From positions 1 through 64,000 of the forward strand of contig CALYLX010000117.1 in assembly GCA_944990035.1 (NCBI GenBank): a stretch of 64,000 nucleotides of DNA, written 5' to 3'. The translations under genes and the position numbers were made by a program. Position 1 is the first letter of the stretch, and each line of letters begins with the position of its first letter. The notes under the pieces were generated by a model, which ran no database searches, had not been told where the DNA came from, and saw only the letters and a program-made list of their open reading frames with translations. The stretch comes from Clitopilus passeckerianus. Lineage: Eukaryota; Basidiomycota; Agaricomycetes; Agaricales; Entolomataceae. Positions 46,475 through 58,711 of the stretch are shown one piece after another.

Positions 46475-46830
46475 CACTGTATTCTTGTCCATATTTTTTG
46501 TGCTTTCTCGCTTTTGTAGATCACGCATAATTTAAAGACAATTATTGAGATGTTCAAGCCTATAAATTTCCGCGAAAAGTAGAATTTACAGTGGTCGAGT
46601 GGAAAGTTGTGTTTGCATGATGGCCCGCTACGCTGGCCAGGTCAGACCCTCCTGTCCTGACAAATCCGCTTTATCAACGCCTGAAATTCGTTCGGTTCTT
46701 TCACGAACACACCTACAACAACCATATTGCAAGAGCAACATACATAGCAATATCCGATTGATGACTCGCCGACGCGTAACAGTCTTGTAACTGACTTACC
46801 ACTATCTTAGGGCAACCAAAAAGAAGTACG
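46475..46830. other. Intergenic stretch
   Basis: About 350 bases between the HECT gene and the F-box/LRR-like gene. Nothing recognised. Confidence 0.4.
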
Positions 46831-48750
46831 ATGTCCTCACAGTCGTCTACTTGCCACCTCGACAAATTCATTCCCGAACTTTTCCCCATACTCTCGAGCC
46901 ATCTCCCGCTTCTTGACCGGCCCCCAACCCTACTATCACTCGCACTAACGTCACATCGACTCTACGGAGTCATCATCCCTTACTTACTTTATCGCCAGGT
47001 ATTATTGATTGGCGAACATCAGGCTGTGCCACTTTTGCAGAAATTTGCCGCAGAGGTTCAGCAGGAGGATAAAACGGCCGAGCAGCAACAACTGCCACGC
47101 AGTCGCTATATCCACCAGCTCTGCGTCGACTCTGAGACCAGGACTTCCGTGTCTAATAATGAGCATTCTCTCTGGTATCTTCATGATCTTATCAGCGCTG
47201 GCCGTCTGTCAAACCTTGTCTCGTTGATTCTACGTGTGAAGAGCGACCAGGGAAAGGGATCCGGTTGGAGGGGGGAAGATGGATCGATGCTCATTATGTG
47301 CACCCACCATCATTCTGTGTCGCTTTGAAGAACAAATGTCCAAAATTAAAGGAACTACGCATGACCGATGTTACAAGAAAATTCGGAGGGAACAGATGGA
47401 TACAGAAACAGCTGTTGACAAAGTCCGTAAGTGGATTTGGTTAACTGACTCACTGGATACATCGTAAATTCTGACCTCCGACCTCCGTCAGAGTCCCATT
47501 AGCTTAAGCTTAGAAGGCTGCTGGTACAACAGTATGTACCTGTTCTTTTTTCGTCTTGAAATGAATAGACTCATTTCTGTTCTTCCTCTTTGGGAAGACG
47601 ACCCGACAAATTATATAGCGCTGGGGTTCTCACAATTGTCCCCTTCTCTACATACCTTGAAGTTTAGCTAAACAGGGTTGTTTGGGGGTTTGTACGTCGA
47701 CGCTTGTTCCCCCGGTGGCCTGTTGACACTATCTCATTATAAAGGGATTCTCAGTGACGAAACCTGCTTTGAGCCGCCAGTTTTGGAAAGCTGTTTCTCG
47801 CCTCACAAGATTGGAGTTGCATAGAAGCAATGATGGCGAATGGTTTGAAGATTTTGCCAGTGACCTCTTGCCAAACCTGCAATACCTAACTGTAGGTCAT
47901 GAACCGATCTTCGTGAAATACTTATATTTCTGATTGATCCTACGCAGTGCGATTTCAAATGTGCTCGAGCCCTTCTCCCGCACGTCTCTCAGAGGCTCAT
48001 CTCGCTCTATATCACCGAGTCTTACAACGCCCAAGCGTTGTATCTCTTTCGCGTGATCTCTGAAGGCGGCAGGCTTCCTTTACTACGCAGCCTCGGAATA
48101 CACCTCTCGTCTGGTAAGAGTCCTAAGCCTAGGGAAGGGCACCGATGGCGAGAGGATGCGAACGGATCTGTAAGTGAGGCAGATTTTGGAAAGCCCTTAC
48201 ATGCTTTCGATGCCAACTACATAATGAGCATTTGAAAGGTTTTCCAAACCTGGAGGAGCTTCAGTTAATGGGAACCTATCACAAAAAATTGATTTTGGTG
48301 AGTTACTGTTGACTGGGCTCTACTCTGTGTTCTGAGAACGAGTGTGCCTAGGATGATATGAGAGTATCACTTTGCCTCATTCCCAAACTCCGGCGATGTC
48401 TACTCTCAGGGCCAATTTTGCCGTACTACGATCCTTTCTTCCGTACTTCCTGTGGCTGGCCAGAGTATATCACCCTTGGTTCACCCCACCCACGTATGGG
48501 ATATTTCGACGAGATGACGTTGAAGCTAAAGTATGCATCTCAGAGCTTTGGTCAAGCCACAAAGGAATTAGCGGATGGATGTCGAACTTTGGAGGAGATA
48601 ACGATGGCGAGCTCGATCAGCGAATTCTATATTGACAGAGGGAAGTCGTTGTGTACAATAATTGTTCGAGAGTCCGTTGGTGGACCTGTGCAGGAGCTCA
48701 AGATGGTGAGAGCTTGGGGACCTAGGATAGGAAGAGAGGATTGGTGGTGA
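46831..48750 (+). CDS. F-box/LRR-like protein, one apparent frameshift
   Basis: N-terminus LDKFIPELFPILSSHLPLL and LSLALTSHRLYGVIIPYLLYR resembles the F-box-like start of Agaricomycete LRR proteins. Leucine-rich pieces follow: LSNLVSLILRVKS, LKNKCPKLKELRMTDV, LLPNLQYLTV, LPHVSQRLISLYITESYN, LPLLRSLGIHLSSG, FPNLEELQLMGTY and LEEITMASS. Several short introns separate them. At 47270-47275 six G occur where seven are needed to keep frame into WIDAHYVHPPSF. The exon joins at 47440-47760 are uncertain. Unrelated in sequence to the F-box-like gene at 25593. Substrate unknown. Confidence 0.55.
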
Positions 48751-49025
48751 TCAATGTCAAGAAGAACCGCTGCAACCTTAGAATATCCCTGCAAACCTAC
48801 GCACTTGTTTATACATGATAGACTCGCCTGAAATGTAGTTATACGACTATTAGGACTTTTTTGTTGCCTGATATATTGCCATGATAAGGACAATATGGCG
48901 ATGCCGGTTATATAGTGCGTTGGAACTTCACGCAAATTGTTGGGCGTCTGCTGACAAACCCGCTCGCCCAAAGCGAACTCAATGATGGCGGCACCGACGG
49001 TGAGGCTCTTCCATTAGCTTCCACT

Positions 49026-49609
49026 ATGTCAAAGCACCATCCCGGTGGGTTTGTTTGCAGACGCAATACAACGCAATTTAATGTTATTCAACAGATTTGA
49101 TTATGTGCAGGCGCCAAGCAGGCATCGGTAGTGCCATTTGCTTAGCAAGTTGTAACCTATTAACGGATTCGTAGCTATTGGTCGCCTGTGCGAGAAATGC
49201 GACGGAAAATGGTAAGTGCATGCGAAAATCGATTGACCCTCTCACTGACTCTGATTGCAGCCCCGTTTGTGACTCGTATGTACGGCCCGAGACACTAGTC
49301 AGAATATGCGATGAATGCAACTTTGGTACCTACGGCGGACGATGCATTATCTGTGGTTCTCCAGGTATGACCTTTCTTCTATCGTGTCCCAGGCTAATTG
49401 TCTCTAATAGGTATTTCTGATGCATATTACTGTGCCGAGTGCACAAGACTGGAAAAGGATCGCGATGGCTGCCCAAAGATTGTCAATTTGGGTGCAAGTA
49501 GGACTGATTTGTTCTATGAGAGGCGCCGTCTAGGTGCGTCGTGATTTTTCGCTTGTCAGTGTCAACATACTTAAGGGTTTGGCGTATCCCAGGTTTCAAG
49601 AAGGGCTAG
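49026..49609 (+). CDS. RDS3: Splicing factor 3B subunit PHF5A/Rds3
   Basis: Seven or so tiny exons encode ~110 residues: [74 protein letters not shown] and the end [16 protein letters not shown]. The CxxC pairs form the three zinc knots of this almost invariant SF3b protein, which contacts the branch-point adenosine. Its ATG at 49026 and TAG at 49607-49609 are certain because the protein is so conserved. Convergent with the ZZ-finger gene. Confidence 0.94.
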
Positions 49610-49705
49610 AGCAAATCATCAAATCCAGCAGGCCTTCCTTATTTCATTATCCCATCGCACTAAATGAACACAAAATACAGCATTACAGAACGGGAATTGT
49701 GCTAA

Positions 49706-52700
49706 CTAGCGTGGCTGGTATACTGGGTATGGAACCAACGGTCGAGTCTGCTCCGATGGGTCGAAGTTGATGACATTCCTGTTGCGAACCAATCAGGGTT
49801 TGTTGTAAATTCGAGTGAAGAATTGGACATACCTCAGTTTATTCATATCCACCTATATCACAGTGATGCAGTCAGCTTTCTCCATGGCGAGCTCCAGAGT
49901 GCAGAACGACTTACGGGGGCCTTGAACGCAAGGAAGATGTGTGTTTCATTCTCATGAGTATCCACGCCTTGACAGGTATCACAGAGGTCTCGATCACAAT
50001 ATGCACATCGATGCCACACCCCAACGACTGGGTTGGTCATACAGAGGTCACAAATAGCGTTTTTGTGTTTCAAATGCTCCAGATAAGCTGTGAGAGGTGG
50101 AAGGATGAGCCTAGGTAAGGAAGAAGGGTAAATGTAGGAAGCTACCTTTAGGGTCAGCTGAAGGCTGATATCCGGTGGGCCCAGCGCCATGTTCATAGAT
50201 GAGCCCGATCAAAGGATGTGGAAGTTCCAAAGGTCGGTCCACGGGACGAGGGAACTTTAGGAACACATGCATGGGGTTGTGGACACTGTAGGATTGCGCC
50301 TCGCAACCTTCGCACTTGTATATGGTCAAAAAAGGATGCGAGTAGCCGATATGAGGCGGGACACACCAGGTTGTAACCCCTTGGCTTTGAAGGGCAATTT
50401 GCACACTGATAGCGAATACCGACAATATTCTGGTTGCAAGCATTGCAGAATGTATGATGGTCATCTGATGGCGTTTCAGGATGCCTAGATCCCGAACCAA
50501 CGACGGTGCGAGCATAGGACGAGATGACTGAGCCTGGTGAGGAGCGCGGAACTGGAAGTCCAACACTAGCAGCATCACGGCCTGTCCAGAGATGGATCGC
50601 TCTGCGACTAGCACTTTCCAGCTCTGGAGTCTCAAGTGGGTAAGGGATCTATGGGACATGGATTAGCTCTTGAGAGTAGTAGCAGAGTGGACAGGTCTAC
50701 CTTGATTAATATGTGTGAGGAATTGTGTCCTCCGTCGTCTGAGTCGAGATTTCCAGGAAGGCCAGCTGACTCGCAATTCGCGCAGATGTCTACAGCGTCA
50801 CATATCGCACAGTGGAATCGGGCCCCCACTATATCCAGCATGCAGCTGTGTAGACCGTCAGTTCCGAAACAACGACGAAGGGTTGCTTGCTTACTGGGCA
50901 CATTTGACGCCAGGATGCTTGAGCGACTGTTCGTCTCCTGGGTCGACTGGTGGTATATTATGCAAATCCGGATCACTGTTACTTCGGGTGCTCTTATCTG
51001 CAAGAGCGACAAATGCATGGGAGGGATGTAATTCATGTACTTGACTGTCAACTCTTTAGTAATGCCCATAAAAAGAGGCGGCGTCGGTTTACCTGTAGCA
51101 AGCCCGGCACAAGTTGATATTCGGACAGCTCGCGCATTTGTACCTTCTCCTAGAGGTTACCGCTGTACACATCGAGCACTTTGAAACCTGTCCCTCGTCC
51201 TGTTCCAGATGCTCCCATCCGCCGTGTCCCCAGACCTTCTCGAAGAAGGCATGTCGAAGCTGGCCTTTCTTCGGAGCTGCCCGTCTCCTCTGGGACGCCA
51301 TCTGAGCATCGTAGACCGAATATCCAGAGGCTGACGAAGGCACAATTGGGGAGCTTGATCCGAGAGCAGCATCGATTGCGTGGTGCACGCCTGCAGATTC
51401 GAGGCACCCCGAGCAGAGTTCGTAGCCCTGTCTGTGACCGTTCTGCCCATTCTCGAGCGTTAGGCTCGAGGCAGTTGGGTGGCAGTGGTTGTTGTAGAAA
51501 GTCTGGTCGGGACTTTGGGAGATGAAGGTATGGGAGGAGAAAGAGTTAGGAAGGGAGCAGGAGAGAGGGTGTGACCGCGTAGATTGTGGCGAGGGAGGGT
51601 ATGTGAAGATCGCGGGCGGTTCTTCTCTTGACTTTCCTTTGAGAACCGAAGCAGGTGGGTTCTCCCCACAAGTGGAACATATGTATCTGATTGCTTCTAA
51701 CAGGATGCCACAGTTCGAACACGAAGTCAAAGAATCCTTGGGTATTGCGGGGACGGGAAGGAACTGAAGCAGTTCCTTGTCGATCTCGTACATATTAAGA
51801 TCATGGTTGCCATTGCCATTGGTAGGCAATGGGTCTGAGTGATGACTTTGAATTGAAGGCATCGACGGGGCGGATCTTGAGGGGCGTACTTGCTGCTGAG
51901 CCAGCCAGCTCAGTTGCATAGATGTAGGCCTTGGTGGTCCATTAACTACGGGCACTTCTTCAGCTGCGGAGGATTCGGCCTCTTGATTCTGAGATACGCT
52001 CGAGCCGCCGGATGTATAATTGTAGTAATATCTCCCCCGGGGGTCCCTTTCAAGCTCCAACTCGCCCTCGAATCCCTCCGGCTCATCGTATGCCAGTGAC
52101 AGTGACGCTTCATCGGATACGGACGGCTCTGGCAGTGCTCCCAGCTGCGAACGGATGGCACGTTGGTTCTGGTCCCGGAGCCAAGCTGCGCCGCGTTCAT
52201 TCCTGGTCAAATAGTCAAAATCAACGCTTGAACGGTCATCCACGGACGCTTCTTCAAGCTTTAGACGCTCAAATACGGCTTCTGGGTCCTCTGCTGGTGG
52301 TGGTGGTGGTAGAGGTTTGGTTTCGGGAGGGACGAGCTCGTAGGAGCGATCCGAGAAGGGATTCGATCGTGGACCCTTGGGTGGTTGGTGAGGGATTCTT
52401 TGAGTACCAAGGGAGCTCCCACTCCTGTTGTTCAATTGCACTCCGAGAGCCTGTTCAGGTGGAACCAGGGTGAATCGCTCTGAACTTGAGGGATTTGAGT
52501 GAGGGGCGGAAAGGTTGCCACCACTATGCACAGAGTTTCCTGCAGCGGATATGTGGTCTCTCGAGCTGACAGTGACTGAGTCGTCGTCGAGGTTGATAGA
52601 AGGTGTGCCAAATGAGAAGGACTGTTGACTGCCATTCCTGCCCCGATACTCATCTAAACTTGCGAGAGAGGAGGTGTCAGATAGACTTGGACCATCGTAG

Positions 52701-53089
52701 TCCAGTGTTATATGTACTCTGAGGACGATTTTCCGACTTCCAAAGCTCCTGCCTGACAGTATGGATGCCGCCGAAGAGAGGGGTGCATCATCTCCTACTT
52801 GGAAGTATTGGATGGCCTCTGTGAGGTCGCCGTCATGGATGATATTGGTGATTTCTCCGTCATCGTCCTTGTAAGCAATGGCAAACGATGAGTTGGACAA
52901 GGAAAAGCATTGTTCAACCTGTAGAGCATGAGAATCAGCTATTCAGGCCAATGGGCTTATCAACAGGAGACTTGCCTTATGCCTCAGGACATCGTATGGA
53001 CAATTTCTCGCGCTTTGAAACTCAATCTTCTTCTTCCAGCCGTCCAAGGAACATTTGACGGTTAATGGCCTATCTGGACGGTTGAACAT
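49706..53089 (-). CDS. PB1 domain protein with five ZZ-type zinc fingers, p62/NBR1-like
   Basis: Exon 1 53089-52976 (MFNRPDRPLTVKCSLDGWKK) and exon 2 from 52918 together form an N-terminal PB1 domain (VKCSLDGWKKKIEFQ to FAIAYKDDDGEITNI). A ~330-residue disordered linker follows with FTLVPPE, YELVPPE and DFDYL, each fitting an Atg8-interacting pattern. Five ZZ fingers come next: CSNCGILLEAIRYICSTC..., CSMCTAVTSRRRYKCASC, VKCAHCMLDIVGARFHC, CNACNQNIVGIRYQCANC and CDLCMTNPVVGVWHRCAYC. After the last finger two small exons end in DPSEQTRPLVPYPVYQPR with TAG at 49706-49708. No NBR1 four-tryptophan domain or UBA is evident. Intron 1 (52975-52919) has a GC donor, GCAAGT. Likely a selective autophagy receptor or scaffold; this is inference. 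Confidence 0.83.
52919..52975 (-). other. GC-AG intron in the PB1-ZZ gene
   Basis: Exon ends CATAAG, donor GCAAGT, acceptor TACAG. It joins the two halves of the PB1 domain in phase 0. Confidence 0.78.
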
Positions 53090-53521
53090 CGTTGAAACGG
53101 AGAACTAACGGACTGCGATGAATGTGCTGCTGCGCAGCCTACTGTTGACCAAAAGTGCATTATTCAGATTTGATCAAGCCTCTTCCCTTGATCACGCCAA
53201 AGACAGCTGTGCATTGCCAACGTTTCCGTGCTCAACGGCCTACCATAACCACGACGATCAAATCTTCATGCGTCTGAGGTTCTTCAACATCCTCAAGGCA
53301 AGAAAACGAGCAGATATTCCTTTTATTAACCAAGCACGCGCAGGAAACCCCAGATGGCTACCGTCCATTTCTTTCCCATGATTGCAGATCCCGGCCCAGG
53401 GCATGTGCTGCGCCGTGGTTTCCGAACAGATGCGGAACACTCGTAAATATTTCTTGCATAAGTCCTACAAAATGGTGTCTACCTCTTCGCTCGTCTCGCG
53501 AATACGTCTACTCTGGAGGTC
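53090..53521. promoter_or_regulatory. Divergent promoter with uORF overlapping the acetyltransferase start
   Basis: About 430 bases between divergent genes. A 17-codon upstream frame begins at 53472 (MVSTSSLVSRIRLLWRS); its TGA at 53523-53525 overlaps the main ATG at 53522 as ATGA. Confidence 0.4.
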
Positions 53522-54939
53522 ATGACAGAAGAGAAGGCAGGGCAGAATCAGGTACTGAGGCTTACTGGTGAGCCCTTCGTATTTCATTGACGTTGTAACC
53601 TATCTCTGATAACCCAACTGCAGGCCTTTTGGAACGCTATCATGCGACGCGTAATTATCTTGGACTGGACTCCTGCGTCGCCTGCGCTGCACGGTATACT
53701 TCATCCTCTGGATCCATTCTTGACAAGCCAACAATCATCTATGCCCTGCGCAAAGTTGTCAACGACTACCCAGCTCTCTGCGTCCGTCTCGTCAACGAAT
53801 CCACACACGCTGCATTCGAGCGATTGGGACGCTTCGACCTCGAGGATGTAGTCCAATTTGTGGAATCTGACGACTTACCAAGGACACTAGAGGCCCAGTT
53901 CCCAAAAGGGTTTGACACCAGACTTGAGTTGCCGCTTTGGCGCGTCGTGGTCATGAAGGATGGCACCGTGATTTTCTGTTGGCACCACGTCTTCGGAGAC
54001 GGGCGAAGTGGTCTCGCCTTCCATCGTGCTTTCGTTACTGCTCTCCAGTCAACCTCCGCCAAAACTTCAAATGCGGCCTCCATCATCATGCCACCAGTCT
54101 TGCCGATGATTGAGCCGGTTGAAAAGATGGTGGACTTGTCCCCCTCATTCAAGAAAATCATCAAGGAGTTATATGGCCTTTTTGCACCCACCAAATGGAC
54201 TAAAGCTGCGACGGCATGGACAGGTGGGGACGTACACCAGGAGATATCGTTGAAGACACACGTCCGCCTCATGAACGTCACTCCCGAAGATATGAAGAAA
54301 ATAATGGGTGAATGTAGAAAGAATAAAGCAACTCTCACTTCCTTCCTCCAAATCCAATGCCTATCCATCCTTTCTCAGCTCATCGACGAACGCAAGGATG
54401 GAAAATTCAAGACCATATCATCGTTCATACCGATATCATTACGCCCATTGAGTGGACTCTCCGATGACGCCTTCAGCGATCACGTCTCCACATTACATTC
54501 CTATACCCCCCTTCCCCGTACATTCTCCTGGACCAAGGCCGCAGAGTTGACTACCAAGCTTCGTAAAGCCGTCCCCAAATCCCCAGAACACATCGGCACA
54601 ATAAAATACCTCTTCGGGAAATACGAAGAGTTCCTCAGTGGAAAGTTGGGCAAGAAACGCCAGGCGGGGATGGAGATATCCAATCTTGGCGCCTTCAAAT
54701 ACCCTGACTCTGTCGCTCTGGAGGAAGGAAGGATTTGGTCTATAGGAAAGATGACTTTTGCACAGTGCGACGCCATGTTGGGTGCTGCTCTCAAGTTGAA
54801 TGTTGTTGGTGACCCGTTGGGCGGTCTTTCGGTTGGGTTGACTTGGGGCGAGGGTGTGCTGAAGACGGAGTTCGTTGAGTCTTTTGCAGAACGATTGGGG
54901 GGGAGACTTCAGGAAGTCGCACAACAGTCCCAAGTATGA
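53522..54939 (+). CDS. Alcohol O-acetyltransferase (ATF-like)
   Basis: Exon 1 53522-53567 (MTEEKAGQNQVLRLTG) and exon 2 53624-54939, 452 residues. The active-site motif HHVFGDG (HHxxxDG) is in VIFCWHHVFGDGRSGLAF at about residue 135. The acyl-acceptor side has FIPISLRPLSG, and near the C-terminus AGMEISNLGAFKY and LSVGLTWGEGVL stand for the conserved C-terminal strands of this BAHD-related family. Such enzymes make acetate esters or acetylate sesquiterpene and other alcohols from acetyl-CoA. The substrate is not predictable. A 17-codon upstream frame overlaps the start. Confidence 0.87.
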
Positions 54940-55339
54940 CTACTACCCTTGGGGTAGGTATAATGGGAGGGACGTATAATTAGAATTGTGAGTTTGTTTG
55001 CATGTTCATCAAAGGGTCTCGCTGATAATGGTGCCTCGATTCGACAGAGATTTCGCCGATGTAATAGCAACAACTTTAATTCAGGGAATTCGCCACACCC
55101 ATAAAGTCGCACATCAGATCGATAACGGCCATTTCCACTGACCGTATGTCTGAGTACAGTATCCTGCCTGACCTTGATCCTGACAGCACTTGGAACGCAG
55201 CCGAACTGTGGCAAATTAAGGGAGCTTGATTGCCATGCATCAATGAGTTGACAGACCGAACGGCTCTGGAGGCGTTATATAGAAACCCACCGTTGGAGTT
55301 TTCCTGGGGCTGCATCAGGTACACACACCTCCCAAGACC
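54940..55339. promoter_or_regulatory. Intergenic region upstream of MFS gene 1
   Basis: About 400 bases. A TATATAGA at about 55276-55283 lies ~60 bases before the ATG at 55340. No other signal. Confidence 0.45.
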
Positions 55340-57626
55340 ATGCCGACTCAGTCAGATGAGCGAGAGGGCTCTTCCATGCAGGAGAAAGAAAAGATTGATA
55401 CTGTTGCTATTTCGGCTAAGGAAGTCGACACCGCTGCGGAGCTTGCTGCTGGGGAAGATACAGAGTTGGATCCTGCTGAGGCGCTGCGAATAAGGTATGC
55501 ATTTTCTTGAGGATGAACTCTCCAAAAAGGCTGAACACGGTGCTGACCCACGGCACCCTCGCAGAAAGAAGATTGACCTTCACATATTGCCTCTGATGTG
55601 TAGTGCGTCCGATAGTATTTGTTCCTATAGACAAGCCCAAATCAAAGTCATACGTTCAGCCCTCTACTGGATCCAATTCATGGATAAGACTACCCTAGGA
55701 GCTGCAGCAATCTTAGGAATAAGGTTCGTAGCCCTGTAGTTCAAGATTGGTAGTTTCACTGAACAAACCCGTAGAGAAGCAACGCACCTAACAACGAACC
55801 AGTACGTTCTCCCTATTTTATACCGTTCATAAGAAGGCGGACCAAACACTTTCAGATACAACTGGTGTGGTTCCTTGGATATACCATCCAATTATCGGCG
55901 CTGATGTCCCGACCTGTGATTAGGCTGGGAACAATCTTCTACCTAAGCTACCTAGTATTCGAATTCCCTCAGAATTGGGCGTTACAGAGGTTTCCTGTCG
56001 GGAAGTGGTTGAGGTATCTGCTACATTAAACCCTCCGCAACAATATTCAAGTTTACTAATCACCGTTTACCTCAGCTTGAACATTTTCACCTGGGGCGTA
56101 GCCCTCTGTGCCCACGCAGCATGCAAAAACTTCGCGGGGCTTTTGGTGGTCCGGCTTATACTAGGCATGTGCGAGGGGGCGGTCACGGCAGGCTTCCTCA
56201 TCGTGACATCCATGTTTTATACTCGACGCGAACAGACCCAGAGGGTGGGTTATTGGTGTAAGTCGCTGCGCTAGATTAGCTCTCGGTAGTTCATGCTGAC
56301 TTCATCTCTTCCAGTCATGATGAACGGCACGGCCCAGATTATTTCGGGCTTCATTAGCTTTGGAACTCTACATATCAAGACAAAGGCCTTCGAGCCTTGG
56401 CAATGGTACGCGAATCTGGCAACTCTCCCTTTCCTTCGTATCTTATCCGTATTTCCGCAGGCTTATGATCATAACGGGGATCCTCACTTTGATAACTGCA
56501 CTTGCTTTTGCGTAATACTCTCTTGGGCTATTCTGATATATAACCATAGCTCTGACATTTCTTTCAGACTTCTCTTTCCCGACTCACCCGTCAACGCGTG
56601 GTTTCTAACACCCACTGAACGCATCGCTGCAGTCAGGCGAATAAAAGTAAACCAGACGGGTGTGGAAAACAAAACCTTCAAAAGAGAACAGTAAGCTATC
56701 GTAATTGCTTAGGGTCAGCTTGGTTACTTACGGACCCGGAGGATGATTGAAGCCTTTCGCGATCCGAAAACATGGATGTTTGCTCTATTCGCAGCGTTGA
56801 ACAATGTCCCGAGTTCATTATTGAACCAACGACAGATTATTGTCTCGTCTTTTGGCTTCACCCCTTTTCAGACAACGTTACTTGGGTGCGTCGACGGGAT
56901 CATCGAGATTGTGACTATCTGGACTGGTGTTACAATTGCGGCGCATATACCAAACAGCATCGCGTACACTGCCATCTTATACTTCGCCCCAAATATATTG
57001 GGAGTTGTTCTACTAAATTTACTCCCATGGGAAAACAAGATTGGGCTTCTGTTTGGCCAATGGTTATCTAGTGAGTTGATTCTGAGCTTCCGTGCTTATT
57101 CTATTGACCATTCTATCAGCTGTTGGCATAACTGCTTTTGTACTCGCTCTCTCGTGGCTTACGAACATCACTGCTGGACACACCAAGCGAGTCACGGTCA
57201 ATGCTATAATGTTGTCTGCTTACTGTGTTGGCAATGCTACATCCCCTTTCATGTGGCAAGCTAAGTACCGACCCAGGTATGTTTATGACCGCAATAGATT
57301 ATTCACATTTTGCTCACAAAGAGGCCTCAGAAACCATGTACCATGGATTATAATCGGCATATGCTACGTTGCCTGTGCCGTGCTGTTGTGGTTGATCAGG
57401 TGGCACCTGGTTCGAGAGAACAAACGTCGAGATAATGAGCCATACAGCGACTCATACGAGGATGTCTATATTGAGAAAGTAGTAGACGGTGCCAGAATTA
57501 AGGTTAAAGTCGCAAGGGTACGAATTTTCTCATTTATAACTAATGTTCACGGGCTAAACCACGAGCTATTAGGAATTCCTGGATCTGACCGATATCCAGA
57601 ATAGAGATTTCCGATATACACTTTGA
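55340..57626 (+). CDS. MFS transporter 1, allantoate/anion:cation symporter family
   Basis: About fourteen exons, ATG at 55340 and TGA at 57624-57626, ~500 residues. The hydrophilic N-terminus ends in LDPAEALRIRKKIDLHILPL, then LYWIQFMDKTTLGAAAILGI (TM1-2, DAL5-family signature), EATHLTTNQYNWLGTIFYLS, FPQNWALQRFPVGKW and MCEGAVTAGFLIVTSMFYTR. FPDSPVNAWFLTPTERIAAV and a central loop follow, then TM7-12 with NQRQIIVSSFGFTPFQTTL, SWLTNITAGHTKRVTVNAI and GNATSPFMWQAKYRPR. It ends EFLDLTDIQNRDFRYTL. The family imports organic anions such as allantoate, nicotinate, pantothenate or phthalate; substrate unknown. A paralogue lies 1.1 kb downstream. Confidence 0.87.
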
Positions 57627-58711
57627 TGAATATAGTACTATTTTACGCTGTGGTGCTGTCAATAAAAGGTCGACCCTGTCGACAATCACCTTGTGTTATT
57701 AGTGTGACTCAGAGCCAGGCAGCGATCTGACACGGGCGATACGAATTCGTGCATCCACTAGCCATGAGTTGATTTCACCAACGAACGAAGTCTAGTTGAA
57801 ACTGTACTGGCAAGTTACAAGAAGGAAGCAGCAAAACTTGAAAGAAGATGCATCAATAACCCCTACTTTTGATATGGAAGCTTCGGTACTAGTCCAGTGT
57901 TGGCAAAATGGTGTTGGGTTGACGCAGAAAGATTCACCTCTATGGGTCCCAAACAACGTCTTAAGTCAGGAGAGAATAGTCTGATCAGTACATCATGATA
58001 TTACATGTTCATTGCAAAGATCTTGATGAGATTTGAGCTATAAACAGGGAGCCAGAAGACCTCTTCACCTCTCCGAATATGTTGAAAATAAAGACTCTAT
58101 CCAATGCAGCCCAAAAACACTCAGAGATGCGGCGATGAATGATTCGTGTAAGCTTGAACTTGAAGGGAAGTGAATGATCGGCATAATCCGAGTCTTTTAA
58201 AAACACACATAGCCAAATAATGGCAGAATACACCCATATTTGGTACTATTCTCGTTTGATGAGACGATTGCTAACGCAAGGTGACATTCTGTAGTAGATG
58301 TCGGGATCGGCCCGCCGGCCCGAATACAGCAATGCCCAAGTTTGACGATCAGGTCGTTCACCTTCAGACCCCCACCCTGTTTTGACGGGCTGGGCAGGAT
58401 CTAATGCATCCCCTGGAACATTGTTGCCTTCAACGAGATCCTGCAATGTGGTATCTCAGAAATTACTTCAGGTCAACAAGTTGTCAAGAAGTCGTGCGGA
58501 AACCACTTCTCTACACCTTACGTGAAGAATACATGGATGTGGGTGGGTGGGTGACGAAATCCGCCCACCGCCCTCGTCCGTGGAGTTTACTCAGTAGCCT
58601 CTACTCCCGCCGCGTGCCGGCTTCTAGGAGGCTCCTTTTAATAATCAGCAGAAGCGTTATTCGGCTCAGGCGTTCTTGCTCTCAAGACACGTTCTTACCT
58701 CCCATCTTGTC
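57627..58711. other. Intergenic region between the MFS paralogues
   Basis: About 1.1 kb without a supported gene. Open frames are short and lack coding bias. No repeat or transposon end recognised. Confidence 0.4.

Noticed and set aside
57796..57984. 62-residue frame between the MFS genes
   Set aside because: Short, no conserved features, random composition.
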